From an uncultured Bacteroidota bacterium (GTDB lineage Bacteria > Bacteroidota > Bacteroidia > Bacteroidales > P3), in the NCBI GenBank assembly GCA_902774395.1, contig CACYIK010000014.1, forward strand, positions 40,832-104,831: a stretch of 64,000 bases of DNA. Reading direction: 5' to 3'. The notes beneath the pieces were generated by a model. That model was not told where the DNA came from. It searched no databases and saw only the letters and a program-made list of their open reading frames with translations. Made by a program: the position numbers and the translations under genes. Each line of letters opens with the position of its first letter. Position 1 is the stretch's first letter. Positions 8,622-17,503 of this stretch are shown piece by piece.

Positions 8622-10473
8622 ATTATTCACACAAGATTTGAGAGATGGGAAGCAAATAGCATTCCCAAAGGAACCTTCCTATTCGTTCTTTTCATTTGAT
8701 TATTTAGATGGAGAGGAAGATAGACAGGTTAAGTTTGTATTCAAAGCAAAATTTGAACAATTTCAAGAGTTTGATGGAAGGGTAATTACCACTCGTTTGT
8801 ATGCGGCAGGTTCGGAATCAAGAATGGATGGGGAGGTCAAAGCGTTTATACGAGACGAACTTGGGGCAGAAGTAGATGATCTCCTTATTTTCAAAAACAA
8901 AGGTACAAAATACTCGGATTTCGAATTTATGTTTGTTCCCCAAAACAATCCATATTATTCATTGTTATTCAAATTGTGTGGAGGTGAAAACCATTCAGTA
9001 TATTGTTTTGATGAAAAACGGGATGAACAAATTGAAACTAAGAAAGACTATCAATGCATATATTATGGAGCCCCAGGCACAGGCAAGTCCTTCGAGATAA
9101 ACCGACTCACGGAAGGGAAAGAGGTCATCCGCACCACATTCCACCCCGACAGCGACTACTCAACATTCGTCGGAGCCTATAAGCCCACCTCTATTGAAAT
9201 CCCCGTGCGCGACGTGACTGGCAAGATTATCATCGAACACGACGCACAAGTGACCGAGAACCGCATCGTATATGAATTCGTGGAGCAAGCATTCCTGCAA
9301 GCTTACATCAAAGCATGGAACGCCTATGCCAGCGCAGCGGAAGGTGAGAAAGCTACGGAACAATATCTCATCATCGAGGAGATAAACCGTGGCAATTGTG
9401 CACAAATATTCGGTGACTTGTTCCAACTGCTCGACCGCAACGCACAGGGATTTTCCGACTACCCCATCACTGCCGACAAGGACATAAAGAAACAACTGTC
9501 AAAGGCCTTCAAGGACAAGACCATCTCCAATGCCGACTACATCAACAGTATCTACAAGAAGGACATCCTGAGCCAGGTACTGAAGGGCGAGGTGCTTCTG
9601 CTGCCCGACAACCTCTACATCTGGGCCACCATGAACACCAGCGACCAAAGCCTCTTCCCCATTGACAGCGCCTTCAAACGCCGCTGGGATTGGAAATACA
9701 TGCCCATCTGCGAAGGAAGGGAAAACGGTGTGTCGCTCGGTTGGAAAATCAAAGTGAAAGAGAACCTTTACGACTGGTGGCAGTTCGTAGAGAAAATCAA
9801 TAACGAAATCAACGAGCAAACCAAGTCGGAAGATAAGAAACTGGGCTATTTCTTCTGCAAGGCTGAGGACGGCATAATAACTGCTGAGACATTCGTTGGC
9901 AAGGTGGTGTTCTACCTTTGGAACGACGTGTTCAAAGACCAGGCTTTCGCCAGCGACATCTTCCAGGACGGCGATGAGGAACTGACCTTCAATAAATTCT
10001 ACGATGTGGATGCCAACGGGAAAGCCATCGTCAGAGAAGACAAAGTGGAGCTCTTCTTGAAGAACCTGGGAGTGGGTTATCTACTTTCAAATACTGATGA
10101 TGGAACTATAGAGATTGAGGATTTGGAAAATAATAATACCTCCACCAACTCGAAAACAACTTTGAAAGAAATAGAGTTCCCTGATGGCACAATTATAGAT
10201 TCCACATCTGGTATTTTTGATGCATACATGCATGCTATTGAGAAAATCGGTATAGATACAGTATGTTCTGTGGCTGACAGGTTAAAATATCGCAGACGCG
10301 GTAAGCCCCTAATATCAAAAGAGAAATATCCTGAATTGGAAACAGACTATGGCTATTCATATTATATGATGGGTGACTACTATTTTCTCAGAGGGGCAAA
10401 TACATATACATATGTAAGAATCCTTGAGGATTTGAATAGTATATTACAATTAGGAATGATTATTCGTAATTAA
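8605..10473 (+). CDS. McrB-like AAA+ NTPase restriction subunit
   Basis: A 622-residue McrB-family AAA+ protein, the motor subunit of McrBC/LlaJI-type restriction. Residues 1-140 form an N-terminal domain that probably reads DNA (a resemblance to EcoRII-N/B3-like domains is tentative). The AAA+ core has Walker A YGAPGTGKS near 155, Walker B plus the McrB signature LIIEEINRGN near 253, and ATMNTSDQS near 341 followed by the arginine-rich AFKRRWDW. The last 115 residues are an extra C-terminal module. Composition is mosaic: the AAA+ core (about 9060-10080) is GC-rich like the host, while both ends are AT-rich like the methyltransferase genes. It overlaps the previous gene by 17 bases and ends three bases before the nuclease gene. 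Confidence 0.85.
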   Translation: MLYIRKLFTQDLRDGKQIAFPKEPSYSFFSFDYLDGEEDRQVKFVFKAKFEQFQEFDGRVITTRLYAAGSESRMDGEVKAFIRDELGAEVDDLLIFKNKGTKYSDFEFMFVPQNNPYYSLLFKLCGGENHSVYCFDEKRDEQIETKKDYQCIYYGAPGTGKSFEINRLTEGKEVIRTTFHPDSDYSTFVGAYKPTSIEIPVRDVTGKIIIEHDAQVTENRIVYEFVEQAFLQAYIKAWNAYASAAEGEKATEQYLIIEEINRGNCAQIFGDLFQLLDRNAQGFSDYPITADKDIKKQLSKAFKDKTISNADYINSIYKKDILSQVLKGEVLLLPDNLYIWATMNTSDQSLFPIDSAFKRRWDWKYMPICEGRENGVSLGWKIKVKENLYDWWQFVEKINNEINEQTKSEDKKLGYFFCKAEDGIITAETFVGKVVFYLWNDVFKDQAFASDIFQDGDEELTFNKFYDVDANGKAIVREDKVELFLKNLGVGYLLSNTDDGTIEIEDLENNNTSTNSKTTLKEIEFPDGTIIDSTSGIFDAYMHAIEKIGIDTVCSVADRLKYRRRGKPLISKEKYPELETDYGYSYYMMGDYYFLRGANTYTYVRILEDLNSILQLGMIIRN

Positions 10474-10476
10474 CCA

Positions 10477-12609
10477 ATGAGAATACTGATAGAAGAATAT
10501 AGATACAGGGCCGACGATGTCAGGCAGACTATCCACGGCATTGATGCGCTGGAGGATATCGAAGGCTTCGTCTCGGTGAACTACGTGGGTTACTATTTCA
10601 ACAGTCACCCCGACGTTTATGACTGTGTCTTTGTTCTTCCAAAGGTTCTGTTGGAGGTAAAAGAGGGTCAAGAACTAGTGTTCGGACAGTACCGTCCTGA
10701 GGACATCATCTGTGTCAACGAGGACTTACCACTGACCGAGGAGCAGAAGAACTTCATCTACGACTTCTCCGTCTGGATCTACCGCGCAGTGGTGGTGTTC
10801 TACAATGACAAGCGCAACGACACCTCGATTGTCTACCACCGCAAGATGGCGCAGGTGAACAAAGGCCGTCGCCAACGCAACAACACCATCCTCGACATCC
10901 TGCTGTCGCTGATACAGTTCAACGACGACAACCAGCAGTTCTTCATGTTCATCATCAAGAACATGCACTCGGGGTTCAACAAAATCAACTGGACAAGGAC
11001 GATAGCTCGGACTAATGCCGTTGTGCAGGACGACAACGTCATCTATGTGAACCCTGTCAACAAGAAGCGGCAGATCAACTTCGACGAAGAGCTGTTGGTC
11101 ATTTTCTTTTCCATATTGAACTACATCAACGAGCATTATGGATTCCCCGTCAAGATAAACTGCAATTACGAGCTCATCATAGGACGCAAGTTCCAAAACT
11201 ACTTGAACGGATTTGGCAAGATTCGTTTACAGCAGATCAAGTATAAATACTTCTCGGACAAGGCCCTCCAACTGTGGAACCTCTGCTATGCTTTCTTCGA
11301 CAGAGCCAAGAATGTTGCCATCGACATGGGGCAGAAGGACTACCTGCTGGTGAAGAACTTCAACATCGTGTTTGAGGCCATCATCGATGAACTGATTGGC
11401 GAGACGGGAGAGGTGCCTGCCGGATTGAAGAAGCAGGAAGACGGCAAGATGGTCGACCATATCTACACCTACAAAGGGTTGACCACCCACGAAGACAAGC
11501 CCATCTACTATATAGGTGACTCGAAATACTACAAACGCAACAATCAAGTGGGACGCGAGTCAGTGGCCAAGCAATTCACTTATGCCCGCAACGTGATTCA
11601 ATGGAATCTGAACCTATTTATGAGGGGCGACGAGAACGACGAAGACTGGAAACAGGATTGGAACCAATTTAGAGAGGTGCCGAAGTTGCGCGACGATGTG
11701 ACGGAGGGCTACAATATCATCCCGAATTTCTTTATCAGCGCCACAATGGAGGAAGACCTGAGCTATCGCGACACCATCCGGCTGACGGAGAAAAAGAACA
11801 AATATTTCACAACAGACCAGTTCAGCAACCGATTGTTCGACAGAGATACGCTGTTGGTATGCCACTATGACGTCAACTTCCTGTTTGTGGTGTCGCTCTA
11901 TGCATTGAACAACAAGTTCAAGAAAGCCAGCTGGAAGAAGAAGGTAAGGGGTATTTTCCGCGAAGAGATACAGAAGATGCTTCAGACAAACTACCAATTC
12001 TATGCGATGAGAGCCCTCCCCAATGAGGATGGGAAGCACTATATAAAGACCCACTTCCAAGAAGTGTTGGGTAAGATGTACACACCTTACGCCGACACCA
12101 GCTACTACTCGTTGGCATTGGACAAGCAAGACGAAGAGAACAACGAGAAACTGTTGGAAGAACTCCGCAAGCATTTCTATGTGGTGGATTGTACTTTGGG
12201 TGAGAATCCGCGAGAGGTGATAGAACGTGCAATCGTGGAAACGCCAGCTCTCATCAAAGAGAAGCCAGAAGAAAAGAATATCCTTACGGGTTTGGTGCGT
12301 CGTACAGACAGCAACTTCAAACAGTTTGTAGATCACGAAGCCAAATCGTATATAATGGAACGCATACCAGCTGTAAATTTGATGAATATTCTTTACTTCC
12401 TGCCGATGGTGGCGGGTGGTATCGATGGCTATTATGAGGTCGTGAGGATTGGTTTCACAACCGTCGAGGGAAATCCTGCATTGAGGTTGCGTTTGGGACG
12501 TTATATACCTATTGGTGAATCGGTGGTGGATATTTACCGTTCCAAGATGCAACCCGGTGAGCTGATTTCATATGAATATACGATGAAGATGTATAACGGG
12601 GAGGTATAA
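10477..12609 (+). CDS. McrC/LlaJI-type restriction endonuclease subunit
   Basis: A 710-residue protein that I read as the nuclease partner of the McrB-like subunit, of the LlaJI/McrC type. A PD-(D/E)xK-like catalytic core is suggested near residue 345, where the strand YYIGDSKYYKR supplies the D-x-K pair, preceded by helices with conserved acidic residues (VFEAIIDELIG). The C-terminal 300 residues contain no domain that I can name. It starts three bases after the McrB gene, the standard pairing for these restriction complexes, in which the AAA+ ring drives a nuclease. Base composition is close to that of the host, unlike the methyltransferase genes upstream. The assignment depends largely on gene context plus the catalytic-strand motif, so the family label is moderately secure. 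Confidence 0.72.
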   Translation: MRILIEEYRYRADDVRQTIHGIDALEDIEGFVSVNYVGYYFNSHPDVYDCVFVLPKVLLEVKEGQELVFGQYRPEDIICVNEDLPLTEEQKNFIYDFSVWIYRAVVVFYNDKRNDTSIVYHRKMAQVNKGRRQRNNTILDILLSLIQFNDDNQQFFMFIIKNMHSGFNKINWTRTIARTNAVVQDDNVIYVNPVNKKRQINFDEELLVIFFSILNYINEHYGFPVKINCNYELIIGRKFQNYLNGFGKIRLQQIKYKYFSDKALQLWNLCYAFFDRAKNVAIDMGQKDYLLVKNFNIVFEAIIDELIGETGEVPAGLKKQEDGKMVDHIYTYKGLTTHEDKPIYYIGDSKYYKRNNQVGRESVAKQFTYARNVIQWNLNLFMRGDENDEDWKQDWNQFREVPKLRDDVTEGYNIIPNFFISATMEEDLSYRDTIRLTEKKNKYFTTDQFSNRLFDRDTLLVCHYDVNFLFVVSLYALNNKFKKASWKKKVRGIFREEIQKMLQTNYQFYAMRALPNEDGKHYIKTHFQEVLGKMYTPYADTSYYSLALDKQDEENNEKLLEELRKHFYVVDCTLGENPREVIERAIVETPALIKEKPEEKNILTGLVRRTDSNFKQFVDHEAKSYIMERIPAVNLMNILYFLPMVAGGIDGYYEVVRIGFTTVEGNPALRLRLGRYIPIGESVVDIYRSKMQPGELISYEYTMKMYNGEV

Positions 12610-12614
12610 CTCCG

Positions 12615-12653
12615 ATGACCGACACGATGACAGCGGAGCAGCGGCTTGCGTAG
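12615..12653 (+). pseudogene. Vestige of a vsr gene start
   Basis: The 32 bases from 12615 match the first 32 bases of the Vsr-like gene at 13570 with three differences by eye. Read as codons they give MTDTMTAEQRLA and a stop, against MADTMTPEQRHR in the intact gene. The HAD phosphatase gene lies between this vestige and the complete gene. It looks like a scar of an insertion or recombination that placed the phosphatase in front of vsr and duplicated the vsr start. Confidence 0.6.
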
Positions 12654-12668
12654 CCAAAGGCACTCAAG

Positions 12669-13562
12669 ATGAATACAAAATCTAACAATAACAATTTGAG
12701 ACATATGGTAAGAAAGAAAACTATCGATGTGGCGCTGGTATACGATTTCGACGGGACGCTGTCGCCTGGCAACATGCAAGAGTTTGGATTCGTGCAGGCC
12801 ATCGGTAAGGATTCCAAAGAGTTTTGGCAGAAGAACCGCGAATTGGCCGAGCAAAACGATGCCAACGAGATTCTGTGCTATATGTATCTAATGCTGCAAG
12901 AGGCTAAGGCCAACAACATCTCACTGAAACGGAAATCATTCAAAAAGTTTGGCGATCAGATAGCGCTGTTCAAAGGCGTTGAGGAATGGTTTTCGCTAAT
13001 CAACGAGTACGGAAAATCGATAGGCTTGAACCTCAAACACTATATCAATTCCTCCGGATTGAGGGAGATGATAGAAGGCACGAAGATTGCCAAAAGGTTC
13101 GAGAATATCTACGCCTGCTCTTACCTATACGATGTGGACGGTATCGCCTACTGGCCCGCCGTCGCTGTCGACTATACCACCAAGACCCAGTTCCTTTTCA
13201 AAATAAACAAGGGCATCAAAGAAATCCGAGACAACAAGAAAATCAACGAATACCTGGCCAAGGAGGAACGCCCAATCCCATTTGAGAGAATGATATATTT
13301 CGGCGACGGCGAGACGGATATCCCCTGCATGAAGGTAGTGAAAGAACACGGAGGTCACTCCATCGCCGTCTACGGACCCCCTCGCAAGAAAGCAACTGCT
13401 CTGAAACTCATCCACGAAGACCGTGTGAATTTCGTATGCAAGGCTGACTACTCTGAAGGGAAAGAGATACATATCACTGTTCAGAGAATCCTCGACAAAA
13501 TCCGCGCCGACTACGATTTCCAGCAACTGCTTGACTCTCATAAACGGACAGCAAAACAATAA
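12669..13562 (+). CDS. HAD-superfamily phosphatase
   Basis: A 297-residue haloacid-dehalogenase-type hydrolase. Motif I is VYDFDGTLSPGN (about residue 25, two catalytic aspartates), motif II is the serine pair in YINSSGL, and motifs III/IV lie around FGDGETDIPC (about residue 212), which binds magnesium. A helical cap sits between motifs I and II. No signal peptide is present. The ATG at 12669 has an AAAGG stretch about nine bases upstream; an ATG at 12705 is possible and would remove 12 residues. It sits between the restriction nuclease and vsr in the same direction. HAD proteins of this kind are seen beside restriction systems, but its substrate is unknown. The flanking vsr vestige suggests that it was inserted here. 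Confidence 0.8.
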   Translation: MNTKSNNNNLRHMVRKKTIDVALVYDFDGTLSPGNMQEFGFVQAIGKDSKEFWQKNRELAEQNDANEILCYMYLMLQEAKANNISLKRKSFKKFGDQIALFKGVEEWFSLINEYGKSIGLNLKHYINSSGLREMIEGTKIAKRFENIYACSYLYDVDGIAYWPAVAVDYTTKTQFLFKINKGIKEIRDNKKINEYLAKEERPIPFERMIYFGDGETDIPCMKVVKEHGGHSIAVYGPPRKKATALKLIHEDRVNFVCKADYSEGKEIHITVQRILDKIRADYDFQQLLDSHKRTAKQ

Positions 13563-13569
13563 GTGACTC

Positions 13570-14133
13570 ATGGCCGACACGATGACACCGGAGCAGCGGC
13601 ATAGGTGTATGTCGCATATACGGTCGAAGGGGACGAAGCCGGAGATGAAGGTGCGGCGCTGGCTGTGGAATCATGGGTATCGATATCGGCTGAACGTCAG
13701 GAGTGTGCCGGGAAAGCCGGACATCGTGTTGCGGCCGTATAGGACGGCGATATTCGTCAACGGGTGCTTCTGGCATGGGCACGGGGTGGCGGAGCCACAA
13801 GTTAAGAGTTATGAGTTAAGAGATAAGAGTGATTTGATAAACTCGGCCTGCTGCAAGATACCATCTTCTAACCGCGAGTTCTGGGTCGCCAAAATCAGGC
13901 GGAACCAGGAGCGAGACCAACAAAATTACAACATACTTTACGAAAACGGCTGGCATGTGATAGTTATCTGGGAGTGCCAACTTACTCCCACAAAAATCGA
14001 GCACACCATGCGCGAGGTTGAGGTTCTGCTCGAAGAAAACATGCTCGCACTTTACAAGAAACGCACGTCCCTACCCTATTCCTTCGACGAGGAGCCCGCA
14101 CTGCCTATGGCCGCCGAAGATGGCAGGAATTAG
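13570..14133 (+). CDS. vsr: Very-short-patch repair endonuclease (Vsr) with repeat insert
   Basis: A 187-residue Vsr-type endonuclease, which nicks next to T:G mismatches made by deamination of 5-methylcytosine. This suits a locus full of cytosine methyltransferases. The N-terminal MSHIRSKGTKPEM, the metal-binding aspartate in GKPDIVL (about residue 49), FVNGCFWHGH (about 63-72) and the distal NREFW..KIRRN..RD segment are all present. About 20 extra residues (about 77-97) separate FWHGH from NREFW. They are encoded partly by a short TTAAGAG/TTATGAG tandem repeat at 13801-13830 and are absent from the usual Vsr layout. The frame is kept. The stop overlaps the stop of the convergent gene at 14130. 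Whether the loop tolerates the insert is unknown. Confidence 0.85.
   Translation: MADTMTPEQRHRCMSHIRSKGTKPEMKVRRWLWNHGYRYRLNVRSVPGKPDIVLRPYRTAIFVNGCFWHGHGVAEPQVKSYELRDKSDLINSACCKIPSSNREFWVAKIRRNQERDQQNYNILYENGWHVIVIWECQLTPTKIEHTMREVEVLLEENMLALYKKRTSLPYSFDEEPALPMAAEDGRN
13801..13830 (+). repeat. TTAAGAG/TTATGAG microrepeat inside vsr
   Basis: Three imperfect tandem units of the type GTTAAGAG, TTATGAG, TTAAGAG, followed by ATAAGAG, lie in frame inside the Vsr coding sequence at the position of the extra loop. AT-rich against the GC-rich flanks. Confidence 0.65.
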
Positions 14134-15002
14134 TCGCCCGGCCGGCGGAGCCAGGTGAGGCTGCGGGTGCGGAAGGTTTTGCCATACATTTTGCCGGGTT
14201 TCCATCGGGGCATGGAGGGCAACAGGGGGCGGAGCGATTCGATGAAGGCGCGTTCTTTGGCATCCTTCACCGACGGTGGAGCTTTCACATCGGTCACACT
14301 GCCGTCGATTTCAATGGTGAAACAAGCCAAGGTAACCTTGGCGTCGTCGGGCCACGAAATCCGCTCGGCAATCCAGCGGGCCAGAGCCTCCTTGCCGTCA
14401 GGAAACTCCGGCTTTTCTGTAGGATATTCTACCACAATGCTGTCTATCGGTCCCCACGGGACGAAGGCATCGAATGGATAGACACGTTGCACCGTCCCGT
14501 CTGCTCCCAACATCAGATAACGTTCATCCTCGGCACAAATGCAAACCGACTCGCTATTGGAATGCCGTTCAGTGTAGCGGAGACCCGTCTTGCGGAAAAA
14601 TTCGGGCGATGGATTATTGATGATACAGAGCCTCCTGCCCACCTTGACACAAGCCTTGGCCTCGGAAAAGAAAATGCTGTCAGACTTTATATCGTAATAG
14701 TCAGGATGGAAATCTCTCAGTTTGGCGTTATATGGCGCACCTTGTTCAGGATCAACGTCGGGCATATCCCCATAGAGCCTGTTCTCCGGGAGGATGGTCA
14801 GCTCAAGAAAATGGTTCCACTCGCGGAAACAGCTATCGGCCACCTGACCGAGCTGCTGTTCGAGGGCGGGGTTGACAAACTCGTAGAGGGGGATGGTGGC
14901 CGTGACATCGCGTGTGGGAATGTCCACTGGCTGTGCCGACACCCGTTGCTGGCACCCAACCATCACAAAAACAAGCAGAAGCAAAGAAATTCTATAGGCC
15001 AT
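14130..15002 (-). CDS. Lipoprotein with TonB C-terminal-like domain
   Basis: A 290-residue predicted lipoprotein. The ATG at 15002 starts MAYRISLLLLVFVMVGC, a lipoprotein signal with Cys17 as the lipidation site; the longer upstream reading frame has no such signal. The C-terminal third (around PEFPDGKEALARWIAERI through TVTLACF-like strands to WKPGKMYGK) follows the TonB C-terminal/energy-transducer pattern (FPGG-EAL-x-W-I-x-I-x-Y/WP), as in many Bacteroidales TonB-like lipoproteins. The middle part is not recognised. A TATATTTG promoter element lies at 15023-15030 on this strand. It is convergent with vsr and divergent from lepA. A direct role in TonB-dependent transport is not certain. Confidence 0.75.
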   Translation of the reverse strand: MAYRISLLLLVFVMVGCQQRVSAQPVDIPTRDVTATIPLYEFVNPALEQQLGQVADSCFREWNHFLELTILPENRLYGDMPDVDPEQGAPYNAKLRDFHPDYYDIKSDSIFFSEAKACVKVGRRLCIINNPSPEFFRKTGLRYTERHSNSESVCICAEDERYLMLGADGTVQRVYPFDAFVPWGPIDSIVVEYPTEKPEFPDGKEALARWIAERISWPDDAKVTLACFTIEIDGSVTDVKAPPSVKDAKERAFIESLRPLLPSMPRWKPGKMYGKTFRTRSLTWLRRPGD

Positions 15003-15022
15003 ATTGCTCAATATTGGACATG

Positions 15023-15030
15023 CAAATATA
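15023..15030 (-). promoter_or_regulatory. Bacteroidota -7 element, lipoprotein gene
   Basis: TATATTTG read on the minus strand, about 20 bases upstream of the ATG at 15002. It fits the Bacteroidota TAnnTTTG -7 consensus. Confidence 0.6.
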
Positions 15031-15059
15031 CACATAATTTCTAGCACTTAATAGAAAAA

Positions 15060-15091
15060 TTTGGTCGGGTCGGGGAAAAGTTGTATTTTTG
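15060..15091 (+). promoter_or_regulatory. lepA promoter (-33 TTTG, -7 TATTTTTG)
   Basis: TTTG at 15060-15063 and TATTTTTG at 15084-15091 are separated by 20 bases, matching the Bacteroidota housekeeping promoter layout. The lepA ATG is at 15120, giving a short leader. Confidence 0.75.
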
Positions 15092-15119
15092 CATTTTTGA
15101 ATCACTGGAATCACTACGG

Positions 15120-16934
15120 ATGAAAAATATACGAAATTTCTGCATCATAGCGCATATCGACCACGGCAAGAGCACGTTGGCCGACCGACTGCTGGAGGTG
15201 ACCAACACCGTCAGCCAGCGCGACATGCAGGATCAGGTACTCGACGACATGGATCTGGAGAAGGAGCGCGGCATCACCATCAAGAGCCACGCCATCCAGA
15301 TGAATTATGTGAGGAGACAGGAGACAGGAGATAAGGAGATAAGGAGCGAGGAGTATGTGTTAAACCTTATCGACACGCCGGGTCATGTGGACTTCAGCTA
15401 TGAGGTCTCGCGTGCCATCGCAGCCTGCGAGGGTGCGCTGCTGGTGGTCGACGCCACACAGGGCATTCAGGCCCAGACGATAAGTAACCTCTACCTGGCG
15501 CTGGAGAACGACTTGGAGATCATCCCTGTGATGAACAAGATAGACCTCGACAGCGCCATGCCCGAAGAGGTGGCCGACGAGATTGTCGACCTGCTGGGCT
15601 GCAAGCCGGAAGAGATCCTGCGCTGCTCGGCCAAGACCGGCATGGGCGTGCCCGAGATACTGGACGCCATCGTCGACCGCATCCCCGCCCCCGAGGGCGA
15701 CCCCAACGCGCCGCTACAGGCACTGGTGTTCGACTCGGTGTTCAACCCCTTCCGTGGCATCATCAGCTACTTCCGTATCATGAACGGCACCATCAAAACC
15801 GGCGACCACGTGAAGTTCTTCTCCACCGGCAAGGAGTACGACGCCGACGAGGTGGGTGTGCTGCGCCTGAACATGGAGCCCTGCAAGCAGCTGAGTGCCG
15901 GCAATGTAGGTTACATCATCAGTGGCATCAAGACCAGCAAGGAGGTGCGCGTGGGCGACACCATCACCCATGTGGGTGAACCCTGCGAGAAACCCATCGA
16001 GGGCTTCGAGGCCGTCAAGCCGATGGTCTTCGCGGGTGTCTATCCCGTGGATACCGACGACTATGAGGAGCTGCGTGCCAGCATCGAAAAGCTGCAGCTG
16101 AACGACGCCAGCCTCACCTTCGAGCCCGAGAGCTCTTTGGCCCTGGGCTTCGGCTTCCGCTGCGGATTCCTCGGCCTGCTGCACATGGAGATCGTGCAGG
16201 AGCGACTGACTCGCGAGTTCAACATGGACGTCATCACCACGGTACCCAACGTGCAGTACAAGGTGAAGCTCACCAACGGCAGCGAGATTGACGTCTACAA
16301 TCCCTCGGGCATGCCCGAGCCGAACAATATCGCCGAGGTGTACGAGCCTTACATCCACGCGCAGATTATCACCAAGGCCGACTTCATCGGGCCGGTGATA
16401 AAACTCTGCATGGACAAGCGCGGCATCCTGAAGAACCAGAACTACCTCACCACCGACCGCATCGAGATCACCTTCGACCTGCCGCTGGGCGAGGTAGTGT
16501 TCGACTTCTACGACAAGCTGAAAAGCATCTCGAAAGGCTATGCCTCGTTCGACTACTACATCAACGGCTACCAGCCGTCGAAACTTGTCAAGCTGGAGAT
16601 ACTCCTCAACGGCGACCCCGTCGACGCCCTCAGCACGCTGACTTATGTCGACAACGCCTACCCCATCGGCCGCAAGATGTGCGAGAAGCTCAAGGATCTC
16701 ATCCCGCGCCAGCAGTTCGACGTGGCCATCCAGGCCGCCATCGGCAGCAAGATTATTGCCCGCGAGACGGTGCGTCAGGTGCGCAAGGATGTGACCGCCA
16801 AGTGCTACGGCGGCGACATCACGCGTAAAAGAAAGCTCCTCGAGAAGCAGAAAGAGGGCAAGAAGCGCATGCGCCAGGTGGGCAACGTGGAGGTGCCGCA
16901 GAGCGCCTTCCTCGCAGTGCTGAAGCTGGATTAA
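15120..16934 (+). CDS. lepA: Elongation factor 4 (LepA)
   Basis: A 604-residue translational GTPase that acts on stalled or mistranslocated ribosomes. G1 is AHIDHGKST near residue 13, G2 is ERGITIKS, G3 is [11 protein letters not shown], and G4 is MNKIDLDSA. The LepA-specific C-terminal domain ends the protein ([20 protein letters not shown]). I chose ATG 15120 ([16 protein letters not shown]); the ATG at 15081 lies inside the promoter. The length is near the usual 595-600. The few extra residues come from a tandem repeat at 15310-15353 that replaces a short loop after HAIQMNY: the loop here reads [15 protein letters not shown], where relatives have a short TYKGEK-like turn. The gene is followed by a lipoprotein gene after 50 bases. 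Confidence 0.97.
   Translation: MKNIRNFCIIAHIDHGKSTLADRLLEVTNTVSQRDMQDQVLDDMDLEKERGITIKSHAIQMNYVRRQETGDKEIRSEEYVLNLIDTPGHVDFSYEVSRAIAACEGALLVVDATQGIQAQTISNLYLALENDLEIIPVMNKIDLDSAMPEEVADEIVDLLGCKPEEILRCSAKTGMGVPEILDAIVDRIPAPEGDPNAPLQALVFDSVFNPFRGIISYFRIMNGTIKTGDHVKFFSTGKEYDADEVGVLRLNMEPCKQLSAGNVGYIISGIKTSKEVRVGDTITHVGEPCEKPIEGFEAVKPMVFAGVYPVDTDDYEELRASIEKLQLNDASLTFEPESSLALGFGFRCGFLGLLHMEIVQERLTREFNMDVITTVPNVQYKVKLTNGSEIDVYNPSGMPEPNNIAEVYEPYIHAQIITKADFIGPVIKLCMDKRGILKNQNYLTTDRIEITFDLPLGEVVFDFYDKLKSISKGYASFDYYINGYQPSKLVKLEILLNGDPVDALSTLTYVDNAYPIGRKMCEKLKDLIPRQQFDVAIQAAIGSKIIARETVRQVRKDVTAKCYGGDITRKRKLLEKQKEGKKRMRQVGNVEVPQSAFLAVLKLD
15310..15353 (+). repeat. GGAGACA/GGAGATAA microrepeat inside lepA
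   Basis: Imperfect tandem units GGAGACA, GGAGACA, GGAGATAA, GGAGATAA and GGAGCGA lie in frame within the G-domain coding region of lepA. They encode the extra loop [15 protein letters not shown]. Confidence 0.8.
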
Positions 16935-16984
16935 GCCCCGCAATACAGGACAACAATATTTGAAACAATAAAACCCAAAAAACA

Positions 16985-17500
16985 ATGAAAAAGATAAGCA
17001 AACTTATGATGGCTGCCGTCATGATGATGGCAACGCTGAACCTTGTCAGCTGCGGTGGCGACGATGAGAAAAACGACGAGGGTAGCAACTCGAACTCGTA
17101 TGCCTTCATCTATATGGGCAGAACGCTCGAACCCGCCCAGATTGTTTATGCCAACCCTACAGATGACGAGATTCGCGACAACTTCGCCGCGCTGGAGTTC
17201 TTTGTCGAGAACAAGACCGATGCAGAGCTGAACTCGAAAATAAAGATCGAGAAACTCTCGGGTCCCGCAGAGATGGACGACCTGATGATTTGCTATGGCG
17301 AGGAATGCACCTCCACCGGCTCGATGCCCTGGAAATCGGAGAACATCGTCTTCACACCCGGCATCAACCAAAACATGATGATTAAAATCGAGTATATGCC
17401 GTCGGTTGTGACCAGCACCACCAAATACCGCATCACCGTGGGCAAGGGTGGCAACCTGACCGACCCGCAGGTGATGTACCTCGTGATGAATGCAGACTAA
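16985..17500 (+). CDS. Hypothetical lipoprotein
   Basis: A 171-residue protein with a lipoprotein signal (MKKISKLMMAAVMMMATLNLVSCGG, lipidated Cys23 followed by GGDDEKND, the acidic stretch typical of surface-exported Bacteroidota lipoproteins). The mature part is predicted to be beta-rich (immunoglobulin-like). It has four further cysteines or so, including the close pair in CYGEEC, and no family that I recognise. It lies 50 bases downstream of lepA in the same direction and converges on the flippase gene three bases further on. Function unknown. Confidence 0.75.
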   Translation: MKKISKLMMAAVMMMATLNLVSCGGDDEKNDEGSNSNSYAFIYMGRTLEPAQIVYANPTDDEIRDNFAALEFFVENKTDAELNSKIKIEKLSGPAEMDDLMICYGEECTSTGSMPWKSENIVFTPGINQNMMIKIEYMPSVVTSTTKYRITVGKGGNLTDPQVMYLVMNAD

Positions 17501-17503
17501 GCT

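Noticed and set aside
1..14133. Island considered as an integrated prophage or conjugative element
   Set aside because: No integrase, structural phage gene, tRNA attachment site or transfer gene is present; only defence-type genes are seen.
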